Assembly (NCBI GenBank): GCA_041748075.1
Contig: JBGTDX010000039.1
Coordinates: 1 to 64,000 of the forward strand
Direction: 5' to 3'
Length of the DNA stretch: 64,000 bases
DNA from: JBGSYJ01 sp041748075
GTDB lineage: Bacteria > Acidobacteriota > Thermoanaerobaculia > Gp7-AA8
Shown here: in pieces, positions 1-7,633 of the stretch
Layout: each line of letters begins with the position of its first letter
Position numbering within the stretch: the stretch's first letter is position 1
Notes under the pieces: generated by a model
Told to the model about the DNA's origin: nothing
Database searches by the model: none
The model's input: the letters and a program-made list of their open reading frames with translations, nothing else
Program-made: the position numbers and the translations under genes

Positions 1-164
1 CCCGATCCTGTTACAGAAACACGGCTGAAACGATGAAGAGATCCGGCTATCGCCGGCTCTTCGTCAAACAATCTCATCCCATGTCGGGATGTGAGAAGAG
101 AGTTTCCATCGTACTCGGAGCCCCCGCGCCCGATCGGAAACGAGAAACAGAAGGAGTGAGAACC

Positions 165-332
165 ATGAAGAAGGAGCCGAGGAAGCAGCCGAAGAAGGCG
201 GAACAAACCATCAAGGTGAAGGACCTCGAGCCGAGGGAGGACGTGAAGGGGGGCCATGACGACGGATTCAGTGACATCATTGTGAGCGCGGATGCTGGCA
301 GCACAGCCCGCACACCGCTCCGATCTAAATAG
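165..332 (+). CDS. Small basic peptide with KDLEPREDVKGG core (copy 1)
   Basis: This 55-residue peptide has a Lys/Arg-rich N-terminus (residues 1-18), then the core KDLEPREDVKGG (about 19-30) and a polar, Ser/Thr/Asp-rich tail. The start is set by AAGGAG at 151-156, eight bases before ATG 165; a longer in-frame reading from position 33 has no such site. A paralogue follows 29 bp downstream with the same core and nearly the same ribosome-binding context, so the pair is a recent tandem duplication under selection for the core. There is no signal peptide, membrane segment or cysteine. The charged leader ending in Gly-Gly resembles a RiPP or export leader, but no processing enzyme is visible nearby. 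Function unknown; that it is a real gene rests on the paralogy and the Shine-Dalgarno sites. Confidence 0.72.
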   Translation: MKKEPRKQPKKAEQTIKVKDLEPREDVKGGHDDGFSDIIVSADAGSTARTPLRSK

Positions 333-361
333 CATCGAACAACACTGAAGGAGCCAGGACC

Positions 362-541
362 ATGAAAGTCAGGACATCCAAACAGCCGAAGCAAGCCAAA
401 CCCGCCACCCAGGTGAAGGACCTCGAGCCGAGGGAAGACCCCAAAGGCGGTTGGGGCCTGCCGACGGGCCGCACGACATCGTCGTTGAAATCCGAGACTA
501 CACCCTCGAGCGACTCGGAAGACCCCTTGACGCGTAAGTAA
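362..541 (+). CDS. Small basic peptide with KDLEPREDPKGG core (copy 2)
   Basis: This 59-residue peptide is too short for many gene callers. It opens with a basic segment (residues 1-18), carries the core KDLEPREDPKGG at about 19-30, and ends in a Ser/Thr-rich acidic tail that differs from copy 1. AAGGAG at 348-353 lies eight bases before ATG 362; the stop is TAA 539-541. The segment around the start (GAAGGAG, then ACCATGAA) is shared with copy 1, so the regulatory context was duplicated as well. Core conserved and tail diverged is the pattern expected of a leader/core precursor or a small binding peptide. It converges on the large sigma-54 activator, whose stop is 69 bp away. Function not recognised. 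Confidence 0.72.
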   Translation: MKVRTSKQPKQAKPATQVKDLEPREDPKGGWGLPTGRTTSSLKSETTPSSDSEDPLTRK

Positions 542-610
542 CCGGATTCGAAACTCCGGCCGAACCGGATTCGGAGCCGTTTGCGCAAGACGCGAGCGGC
601 TCTGCCGGGA

Positions 611-3600
611 TCAGGTCCGACGCCGGCGAATCGCGGGGTCGTTGACGAGAATGCCCAGCTCGCGGATCTGGTAGGCGAGCGCCTGGCGGGAGATGCCGAG
701 GAGTTTGGCCGCCTGATTCTGATTCCCCGCCGCGCTGAGAAGCGACTGCTCGACGAGCGATTTGCGGAAGCGATTCAACTCCTCGAAATACGAGCCGGTT
801 GCGGCGTTCCGGATCTGAACACCGCGCAGCCGCTCGGGCAGATGATCGAGCCCGATGCGCCGCGAGTCTCCTGCGATCGCGAAGGACGCCTTCACGGCGT
901 TCTGCAGTTCCCTGACATTGCCCGGCCAGTTGTGCGACAGGAACACCAGCTCGACTTCTTCGTTGAACTTCTCCGGACCGGTGGGCTGTCGCTCTTTCTC
1001 CTGCTCGAGAAAGAACCTTGCCAGCAGCACGATGTCGCTCCCGCGCTCGCGCAACGGCGGCACTTTCACGTCAATGACATGAATCCGGTAGAAAAGGTCC
1101 TCCCGGAAGCGTCCTTCGTCCACTGCTTTCTCCAGCTGCCGGTTGGTTGCCGCGATGATGCGGACATCGGCGCGGCGGACCGAAGTGTCACCCACGCGAC
1201 GGTATTCGCCCTCCTGGAGAAACCGGAGCAACTTCGACTGCGCCGGCAGCGGCAGCTCTCCGATCTCGTCGAGGAACAATGTTCCCCCGTCCGTCGACTC
1301 GATCAGACCGGCATGATCGCGGTCGGCCCCGGTATAGGCTCCGCGCACGTGACCAAACAGCTCGCTCTCGACCAGTGCTTCGGGAAGGGCAGCGCAGTTG
1401 ATCGGCGTGAACGTCCGGCCGCGACGAGGACTCTGCTTGTGGATCGAGCGCGCGACGAGCTCTTTGCCAGTGCCCGACTCGCCGAGGATGCATACGACGG
1501 CTTCGCTGCGTGAAAGTCGCGTGATCTTCTCGGTGACTTCGCGAATTGCCGGCGACTCACCGACGATACCGGCAGCCACCGGCGCATCCGCGATCGAGAC
1601 CCGTTCCTCTTCGGCGAGCAGATTACGCAGGGCGTGATGTTCGGCACGCAGTGTCATCAGATTCCCGACAGCTTCTCTCGATGACGCCGGCCACTGTTCC
1701 ATCCCTTCCACGAACAGGAGGCAACGATCGGTGACTGCCCTCCAGGATCCGGATGGCTCCGCAAGGAGCTTCTCCAACTCGTCGTATGCGAGCGGATCGA
1801 GCGTGCCTTCCTGATTCCAGGCTCCCAGCCTGTTCCGGCTGGCGTACCGCCAGTCCAGACCCCCGATCTTCATCGAGCCGAACGGGAACTCGTGCGCCGC
1901 CATATGATGCAGTACTTCCACCGCATGAGAGGGTGCTTCGATGGATTTCGAATCTCCGACTGAGGAACAGCCCAGTTCCTCGGCGAGATCACTGATGCGC
2001 CGATGAATCGCGGGGGCGCGGCTTCTTTTCGCCAGTCCTATGGCGGATCGGAGCATTCGCAGTTTATGCGACCGGCTGGAGGTCGAGAGATCGAGCTCGG
2101 GGATGGACGATTGGGGATCGAGCTCGCTGGTAACGATCATGCGCCAGACGACTCCCTCAATTCCCTTTTCTACATGTCCCTCGACTCGCGAGCGCTGCGT
2201 CAGGTGCCAGTCCCGGAGCTCCAGGCACTCGGTTTTTCCGGTCGAGCAGAGCACATCGAGAGACCCCTCCATCCAGTTCGCCTCGTCGACGATCAGAGCT
2301 GCGGCTTCGCGGATATCGTGGGGAACCGCGTCGCCGAGAAGGCCGGCGGCGGTTTTTCTTGCAGACTTCGAATCCCCGTCGGCGAGGGCCAGATGTGCCA
2401 CGATGAGATCGAGCTCACGAAGGCGCGCCTCATCCCGAGTGCCGCTGTAGAAGCGCCGCAGCCGTTCGATTTTCTCGCGTGCCTGCTTCCACTGACCCTC
2501 GTCCGCACAGAGATACGCAAGCACAAAGAGGATTCCCCCCGAGCCGCGATCACCCTCGGTCTCTTCGACCAGCGCGAGCGCCTCACGCGCGCGATATCGC
2601 GCCTCGTCCCATCGTCCTGCCAGAAAGTGCGCATTCATCAGATCCAGAGATGCGTCTATGCCTGCAGGAATGTCGGGGGCGATGCGAAGAGCTGCCTCCG
2701 CGTGTTCGGTGGCGGACTGATAGTCGAGATCAATGAGACTCGTGTATGCCTTGAGTCTCGACTCCAGGTGCGGAATCGACTTCGCTGAATCGTCATCGGG
2801 AAGTCTTCCCTGATCGATGCGCAGCATCGCTTTTTCGAAGGCGAGCCGCGCGCTCTGATCTCCTTCGTGTACGACTGATCGACAAAGCTCGAAGCATGCG
2901 TCGGCCTGCTCCAGTTCGCCGGTCAGCCGGAGGAGCTCTCCCGTCAGCAGCAACCCATCGAAATCCGTGGGGGCTACAGGTGTGACCGGAGGACCCAGCA
3001 GAGTCAGGGCCTCGCGGTATGCTCCCCGGCGTCTCGCAATCAACGCGAGCATCAGCTCCCGTTCGCGCTCCTCGAGCGCATTCGCAAATCCTTCGGCTCG
3101 GCGATACTGTCCGGCGCTGATCAGCGCGCGGCAGATGCGCCCGCTCAGAATCGTCGAGCTTCGGATCACATCTTCAGGAACCGTGCTCAACGATGCGAGC
3201 GTTGCCTGCCATGACTGCACAGGACTGCTGCCATCACTCTCGAGTGACTCCCGCGCCTTCTCTCGATCTCCTGCGAGGATGTAGAGGTCGGCCGCTCGTG
3301 CATCTCCCGCTTCCTCCAGCAGCGATCCTGCCAGCAAGCAAAGCGCCCCGCGCGTCTGCTCCGGAACACCCCGCGTGAAGTAGCGCCGGCAATCGTCGCT
3401 CGCAAAGCGAACGAGGCCACCGGAGAGGTCGAGCACTCCGCCGCGGCAGAGATCGGAAAGTGGGACATGACATCCGAGTCGAGCGAGAAAATCGCGGCAC
3501 AAATTCTCGTCAAGAAAGTCCCCCATCAGTGCGAGCGCCGCGATGTACGACTTCGCGGGCTCCTCCACATGCCACTCGTCCGAGTCGATGTCGATTACAC

Positions 3601-4711
3601 CATCATCGAGAAATGCATGAAACGCGATCGATTCTACCCAGTTCGTGATCCATTCCCTGCGACGCGCCGGATCGATGCCCTCCGTAGCCAGACGAAGCTG
3701 TTTCAGGGGTTCGAGCCGTGGCGAGACGACGAAGTGGCGGGACGACTCGATCGGAGACGCATCGACCCGGATGACCAGCGGATCGCTGCTCGCCGGGAGA
3801 AACCAGGCGATCTTCTCGGGGTGATCCAGCAGAATCGCCAGAAGATTGCGAGAGTGTGTGTCGAAGGTCTCGATGTGTGCGACGGCGATCACGATCGGGT
3901 TCACCTGGGCGTGCCTGAGGATCCCTTCTGCAACGCGCCCGGCATCGCCATCGACCCCTCCCATGATCGGTCGCAGGTTCCGAGCGGCCGACCAGGGAAC
4001 GAGCGGCGACGCCCCCTCCATCACGAAGAATCGACCCGCGCCATGAAGGCCGTTTGCGGCATTCATGGCATCGAGCAGAGTCGCATCGTAGTAGCGATGA
4101 CGGAGTGGTTCGCGGAGCATGCGATCGAGAACGTCGGGACCGGGAGCCAGTACCACACCACTCGCAGATCTTCGTAGCCACGCCGTCGTCGCGCATGGCT
4201 CTGCGCGCAGACGCCTGTGAACTTCATGATAGGCGGCATCGGGCTTCGCGGACGTCTGAACGTAGAGGTCGAGATCCGGCGATCCGATGTATGCAGAAAA
4301 TGCCTGGAGGAGATTCAGGGAAACGAACTCCTCGGAACTCGAAATCTGCGGTGCGCGAATCCGGATCAACCGGCAATCCTCTCCCCGGTGCTTTTCTACA
4401 ACCCACTCCTCCGGGGCGAAACATGAGTCCGACAAACCACAGAATCGCAGCCACGACAGGTGTGCTGCGTACTGTCCGGCAAGAGAGAGCGCATCACGCT
4501 TTCCTGATACACGGCATTCGGAGAGCGGCCGTCCTGCAATCTCCCACTCTGGCGAACCGGGCACATCGCTCCAGGGAAGCGAGGAGTGCCGGAACGTGGC
4601 GATGACAGACGGGCTCCAGCCGAACTCAGAGACCTCGAGATGAAGGGGGCGCTTTGAACGCGCCTCCGGCCTTCGCATCGACATCGAGCCTGTTCTCCTG
4701 GAAGGGCGCAT
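611..4711 (-). CDS. Large sigma-54-dependent activator with TPR-like sensory region, no receiver
   Basis: This 1366-residue one-component regulator is read leftward. The C-terminal quarter is a complete bacterial enhancer-binding module: Walker A GESGTGKE (about 1077), the sigma-54 loop GAYTGA (about 1124), Walker B LFLDEIGE, the R-finger region and a Fis-type helix-turn-helix (about 1327-1355). Residues of about 100-450 look like an eroded AAA/STAND-type ATPase fold without a P-loop, and 450-900 is helical and TPR-like, probably the signal-sensing part. It lacks the N-terminal receiver of NtrC proteins, so control is presumably by ligand or protein binding. ATG 4711 is used; an ATG nine codons further in is possible. 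The gene converges on the two KGG peptide genes; a functional link is only an inference. Confidence 0.85.
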   Translation of the reverse strand: MRPSRRTGSMSMRRPEARSKRPLHLEVSEFGWSPSVIATFRHSSLPWSDVPGSPEWEIAGRPLSECRVSGKRDALSLAGQYAAHLSWLRFCGLSDSCFAPEEWVVEKHRGEDCRLIRIRAPQISSSEEFVSLNLLQAFSAYIGSPDLDLYVQTSAKPDAAYHEVHRRLRAEPCATTAWLRRSASGVVLAPGPDVLDRMLREPLRHRYYDATLLDAMNAANGLHGAGRFFVMEGASPLVPWSAARNLRPIMGGVDGDAGRVAEGILRHAQVNPIVIAVAHIETFDTHSRNLLAILLDHPEKIAWFLPASSDPLVIRVDASPIESSRHFVVSPRLEPLKQLRLATEGIDPARRREWITNWVESIAFHAFLDDGVIDIDSDEWHVEEPAKSYIAALALMGDFLDENLCRDFLARLGCHVPLSDLCRGGVLDLSGGLVRFASDDCRRYFTRGVPEQTRGALCLLAGSLLEEAGDARAADLYILAGDREKARESLESDGSSPVQSWQATLASLSTVPEDVIRSSTILSGRICRALISAGQYRRAEGFANALEERERELMLALIARRRGAYREALTLLGPPVTPVAPTDFDGLLLTGELLRLTGELEQADACFELCRSVVHEGDQSARLAFEKAMLRIDQGRLPDDDSAKSIPHLESRLKAYTSLIDLDYQSATEHAEAALRIAPDIPAGIDASLDLMNAHFLAGRWDEARYRAREALALVEETEGDRGSGGILFVLAYLCADEGQWKQAREKIERLRRFYSGTRDEARLRELDLIVAHLALADGDSKSARKTAAGLLGDAVPHDIREAAALIVDEANWMEGSLDVLCSTGKTECLELRDWHLTQRSRVEGHVEKGIEGVVWRMIVTSELDPQSSIPELDLSTSSRSHKLRMLRSAIGLAKRSRAPAIHRRISDLAEELGCSSVGDSKSIEAPSHAVEVLHHMAAHEFPFGSMKIGGLDWRYASRNRLGAWNQEGTLDPLAYDELEKLLAEPSGSWRAVTDRCLLFVEGMEQWPASSREAVGNLMTLRAEHHALRNLLAEEERVSIADAPVAAGIVGESPAIREVTEKITRLSRSEAVVCILGESGTGKELVARSIHKQSPRRGRTFTPINCAALPEALVESELFGHVRGAYTGADRDHAGLIESTDGGTLFLDEIGELPLPAQSKLLRFLQEGEYRRVGDTSVRRADVRIIAATNRQLEKAVDEGRFREDLFYRIHVIDVKVPPLRERGSDIVLLARFFLEQEKERQPTGPEKFNEEVELVFLSHNWPGNVRELQNAVKASFAIAGDSRRIGLDHLPERLRGVQIRNAATGSYFEELNRFRKSLVEQSLLSAAGNQNQAAKLLGISRQALAYQIRELGILVNDPAIRRRRT

Positions 4712-4729
4712 TGTACCCCCACCCGCCCA

Positions 4730-4832
4730 GTTGTGGGTTGTGAGTTGTGAGAAGCCCCGGACCAGGTGTGGCGCGGTGGAACTCAGAACCCAGAACCGTG
4801 TGGACGGGCGGGCGTGCAGAACTCAGAACTCG
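4730..4832. repeat. Inverted heptamer repeat, GAGTTNT type
   Basis: Between the TPR gene and the sigma-54 activator, GGGTTGTGAGTTGTGAG (about 4735-4751) is answered by AACTCAGAACCCAGAAC and AACTCAGAACTC (about 4779-4830), its approximate reverse complements. The arms consist of 7-base units and can fold back on each other. Similar arms recur at 6420-6490 and 42382-42501. The rest of the 135-bp gap holds no gene. Confidence 0.6.
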
Positions 4833-4846
4833 GGCGGCGGGCCCGC

Positions 4847-5452
4847 CTACTCCGCAATCGCAAAGTACACCCACAGCACGAACGCGATGTATACGGCGAG
4901 GCCGATCGGGAACGCTATCCAGAAAAGCGGCGTCTTTGACTTCGGTTCCTCGAGCTCGTTCTCACGCCGGGACTTTGCGCGGCGCTTTCCCAGGTACATG
5001 TTCAGGAAGTTGTCCCGGTGCAGGAACGGGATCGGATTTCCCCGCCGCCAGCCGATCCGCTCGCGCAGGTCCAAAAGCACCTGATCCTTCGGCAGCCGCT
5101 CAAGCCCCTGATCGAGGATGGCCACGGCCTTCTTCCGATCCCCCGAGTTCAGATACACCTTCGTCGTGTTGGCGTAGTGCACGCTGTTGTAGAACTGGAT
5201 GTCGAGGGCACGATGGCAAAGCCGAAGACCCTCCTTGTGCTTCTTGTGCAGAAGCGCCACACAAACGCCGTAGTGCGAGAGGCCATCCACCGGATCATCG
5301 GAATTCAGAGTGTAGATTCCGGAGAGAATCTGAAAGCCCTGCTGGTAGTCTTCCCTCTCGACCGCCGCAATGCCGCGCTTCAGAATGGCTTCCGCCGCCG
5401 GCTCGATTGCCGGCGTGCTTGCGCCGTCCGTTTTTCCAGACTCCGTGCTCAT
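4847..5452 (-). CDS. TPR protein with C-terminal membrane anchor
   Basis: This 201-residue protein consists of helical tetratricopeptide-like repeats (about residues 20-120, including AVEREDYQQGFQIL and AILDQGLERLPKD), a basic linker (about 145-165) and one hydrophobic helix at the C-terminus (about 175-197). It would therefore sit on the cytoplasmic face of the inner membrane by tail anchoring. A GGAGGG site precedes ATG 5452 by eight bases and a perfect TATAAT lies 45 bp upstream. TPR proteins act as scaffolds, and no partner is evident here. It is upstream of and co-oriented with the sigma-54 activator, separated by a repeat-filled gap of 135 bp. Specific role unknown. Confidence 0.75.
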   Translation of the reverse strand: MSTESGKTDGASTPAIEPAAEAILKRGIAAVEREDYQQGFQILSGIYTLNSDDPVDGLSHYGVCVALLHKKHKEGLRLCHRALDIQFYNSVHYANTTKVYLNSGDRKKAVAILDQGLERLPKDQVLLDLRERIGWRRGNPIPFLHRDNFLNMYLGKRRAKSRRENELEEPKSKTPLFWIAFPIGLAVYIAFVLWVYFAIAE

Positions 5453-5496
5453 ATGGAGAGCCCTCCGATCCGAGATGATGATGAAGGAACCCCCAC

Positions 5497-5502
5497 ATTA
5501 TA
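5497..5502 (-). promoter_or_regulatory. -10 element TATAAT of the TPR gene
   Basis: A perfect TATAAT on the minus strand lies 45 bp before the TPR protein start, in the divergent gap shared with the inositol monophosphatase gene. No good -35 hexamer is seen at 16-18 bp. Confidence 0.4.
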
Positions 5503-5601
5503 ACCAGCGAGAGACACACAGAGCCGCAGGGGCCGGAGATTTGCAAGCTTACCGGCGCCTTGTGACATGCCCGTAAAATGCGCTGCGACAAGGGAGATGA
5601 C

Positions 5602-6417
5602 TTGACACCAACTGAAGCCGCCGTCATTGCCGCAAGAGCGGGAGCTGAAGTTCTCATGCACCACTGGCAGTCGCTCGGCAGAGACGACGCGGATCTCAAG
5701 TCGCGCAACGACTGGGTCTCCCGCGCCGATCGCGAAAGCGAAGCGGCGATCGTCCGTTCTCTCAGTGATCGCTATCCCGACGACGCCTTTTTCTGCGAGG
5801 AGGGCGGAGACGTCGGCGCAAAGAATATCTCGCACCTGAAGGCGAAGCGCACGTGGGTCATCGATCCTCTCGACGGCACATCGAACTATCTCCAGCACTT
5901 TCCCTTCTGGTCCGTCTCCATCGGACTTCGCGACGGCGACGAGATGGTCGCCGGCGTCATTCTCGAGCCGCTGCGCGATCTGGTCTTCACGGCGGAGAAA
6001 GGGGCCGGCGCGTTCCGCAACGGAGAACGGATCCACGTTTCGGAGCAGAGGGAGCTCGAGGGCTCGTTTCTCGCCACCGGGTTTCCGTTTCGCGCGCAGA
6101 AATACGTCGGCACGTACTGCTCGATCTTTCAGGACGTGATCCGTGTGTCCCGGGGCGTCCGGCGGGCCGGCTCCGCGGCGCTCGATCTCGCTTACACCGC
6201 CGCAGGCGTGTTCGACGGTTTCTTCGAGATGCATCTGGCGCCATGGGACGTGGCGGCGGGGGCCCTGATGATCCGGGAGGCTGGTGGCGTGGTGACGGAT
6301 TTCTCCGGCGGCGATTCCTTCTGGAAGCGAGGCAACATCGTCGGCGCTCCCCCCGAGATTCATGCGGCGCTTCTGGAACTGATCGCGACTCACACATGCG
6401 AGGCCGACCTGGGATAG
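5602..6417 (+). CDS. suhB: Inositol monophosphatase family phosphatase
   Basis: Mg2+-dependent, Li+-sensitive sugar-phosphate phosphatase fold. The signature motifs are present: EE in the FFCEEGG segment, WVIDPLDGTSNY (metal ligands DPxDGT) and, near the C-terminus, the substrate-site WDVAAG. The length (271 residues) matches myo-inositol-1-phosphatase and SuhB; CysQ-type nucleotidases and histidinol phosphatases share the fold, so the substrate is uncertain. The best start is TTG 5602, five bases after AGGGAG (5591-5596); an in-frame ATG at 5578 has no ribosome-binding site. In SuhB homologues the protein can also act in rRNA transcription antitermination. It is followed by an inverted heptamer repeat and the DNA glycosylase gene. 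Confidence 0.88.
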   Translation: MTPTEAAVIAARAGAEVLMHHWQSLGRDDADLKSRNDWVSRADRESEAAIVRSLSDRYPDDAFFCEEGGDVGAKNISHLKAKRTWVIDPLDGTSNYLQHFPFWSVSIGLRDGDEMVAGVILEPLRDLVFTAEKGAGAFRNGERIHVSEQRELEGSFLATGFPFRAQKYVGTYCSIFQDVIRVSRGVRRAGSAALDLAYTAAGVFDGFFEMHLAPWDVAAGALMIREAGGVVTDFSGGDSFWKRGNIVGAPPEIHAALLELIATHTCEADLG

Positions 6418-6419
6418 AA

Positions 6420-6490
6420 GTTGTGAGTTGTGAGTTCTGAGTTCTGAGTGGAACCGGGCTACTCACAACTCAGAACTCAGAACTCAGAAC
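6420..6490. repeat. Inverted heptamer repeat, GAGTTNT type
   Basis: The left arm (6420-6449) is built of TTGTGAG/TTCTGAG heptamers and the right arm (6461-6490) of the complementary CTCACAA/CTCAGAA units, with an 11-base loop. The whole gap between suhB and the glycosylase is this hairpin. It ends ten bases before the glycosylase ATG, which has no recognisable Shine-Dalgarno site, so the hairpin could affect its translation. Confidence 0.7.
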
Positions 6491-6499
6491 TTTTCGATC

Positions 6500-7111
6500 A
6501 TGGCAAACCCCCTTCCCGCAGCGTTCTATCAGCAGGACACGGTTCACGTGGCCAGGCAGCTTCTGGGCTGCACGCTGCATAGACGGATTGGACGCACGGT
6601 GCTCGCCGCGAGGATTGTAGAGACCGAGGCGTATCTCGGCGCGAATGACCCGGCCAGCCACGCGCGCGGAGGGTTGCGCAGTGCGCGGAACGAGTCGATG
6701 TATCTTCCGGGCGGGCATGCGTACGTCTACTTCACATACGGGATGCACTGGTGCGTGAACGTGGTCACCGGCGAGGAGGACGTCGCTGAGGCGGTGCTGC
6801 TGCGGGCCGCGCAACCGATCACAGGGATCGAGGAGATCCAGGCGAACCGGCCGAAGGCAAAGCGGGAGTTCGACCTGATGAACGGCCCGGGCAAACTCTG
6901 CATGGCAATGCAGATCGGCCGGGAGCTGGATGGCGAGCCGCTCACCGGACGCAACCTTTACATCACCGAACGCGACATCGAGATCGCCGACGATGACATC
7001 GCCGTCTCCCCGCGCATCGGCATCGATGGAGCGGGCGAGGCCGCGGCCTGGCCGCTGCGCTTCTTCCTCGCCGGAAACCGCTATGTCTCGATCCACCGCC
7101 AGTGGCGGTGA
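6500..7111 (+). CDS. mpg: DNA-3-methyladenine glycosylase (AAG/MPG family)
   Basis: Monofunctional DNA glycosylase of base-excision repair that removes alkylated purines such as 3-methyladenine and hypoxanthine. The 203-residue length is typical of bacterial Mpg. Family motifs are present: the IVETEAYLG segment carrying the catalytic Glu, then DPASHARGG, YFTYGMHWCVN and the LLRAAQP / NGPGKLC blocks that line the base-flipping pocket. It acts in the cytoplasm on double-stranded DNA. The gene stands alone after suhB, separated by a hairpin repeat, and is followed by a leftward gene. ATG 6500 is the only credible start. Confidence 0.93.
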   Translation: MANPLPAAFYQQDTVHVARQLLGCTLHRRIGRTVLAARIVETEAYLGANDPASHARGGLRSARNESMYLPGGHAYVYFTYGMHWCVNVVTGEEDVAEAVLLRAAQPITGIEEIQANRPKAKREFDLMNGPGKLCMAMQIGRELDGEPLTGRNLYITERDIEIADDDIAVSPRIGIDGAGEAAAWPLRFFLAGNRYVSIHRQWR

Positions 7112-7166
7112 GGGCATGAGCGCTTCGGGGCGTCACTGAACGCCGGCCGGAAAACGTGTCCGTCTT

Positions 7167-7478
7167 CTACTTGAAGAACGACGTCAGCTTGCCGACCAGT
7201 CCGCGATTCTTCTCTTCGAAAATCTGCTCCATCTCACCTTCGTCGAACCACGTACCGTTGCACGACATGCAGCGATCGAGCTCGATGCCGGAGAAGTCGA
7301 TGCGATGAAGGTCCATCCCGCACTTCGGACACTTCATGTAGTGGAGTTCTTTCAGCTGCTCCCGCTCCGCGGTTTCCATCTTGCCGACCCGTTCCTGTTC
7401 CCACTTCTTCTTGCGCTCGAGCTCCTGTCGCGCGAAGTATTCGTCCTCGGCTTTACTGGGCTTGTCGATATCGCTCAT
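7167..7478 (-). CDS. TFIIB-type zinc-ribbon protein
   Basis: This 103-residue protein has a charged helical N-terminus (about 1-50, rich in Glu/Lys) followed by a zinc ribbon, CPKCGMDL ... DRCMSCNG, whose CPxC...CxxC pattern plus the WFDEGE motif is the zf-TFIIB (PF13453) signature. The C-terminus is short and amphipathic. The start at 7478 is fixed by AAAGGAG a few bases upstream; a reading that begins 15 codons earlier would include the promoter region. Such proteins are widespread and mostly uncharacterised; binding to nucleic acid or membrane partners is assumed. No operon partners. Confidence 0.82.
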   Translation of the reverse strand: MSDIDKPSKAEDEYFARQELERKKKWEQERVGKMETAEREQLKELHYMKCPKCGMDLHRIDFSGIELDRCMSCNGTWFDEGEMEQIFEEKNRGLVGKLTSFFK

Positions 7479-7633
7479 GTCTGTCTCCTTTGCGCGGGCA
7501 TTGTACCGATCAGGGACGTACACGGTACACAGTAGACAGGAAGGGACCGCCCGCTAACTTGCCGAGTATCGCCTGCAACCGCTGGCTTCTGCGAGCGTTG
7601 GCAAGCGGGGCTCTACTTCCTGCTTCCTGGTTC

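Noticed and set aside
541..611. Terminator between the peptide genes and the activator
   Set aside because: Only a weak stem of five or six pairs with a large loop can be drawn around 553-578.
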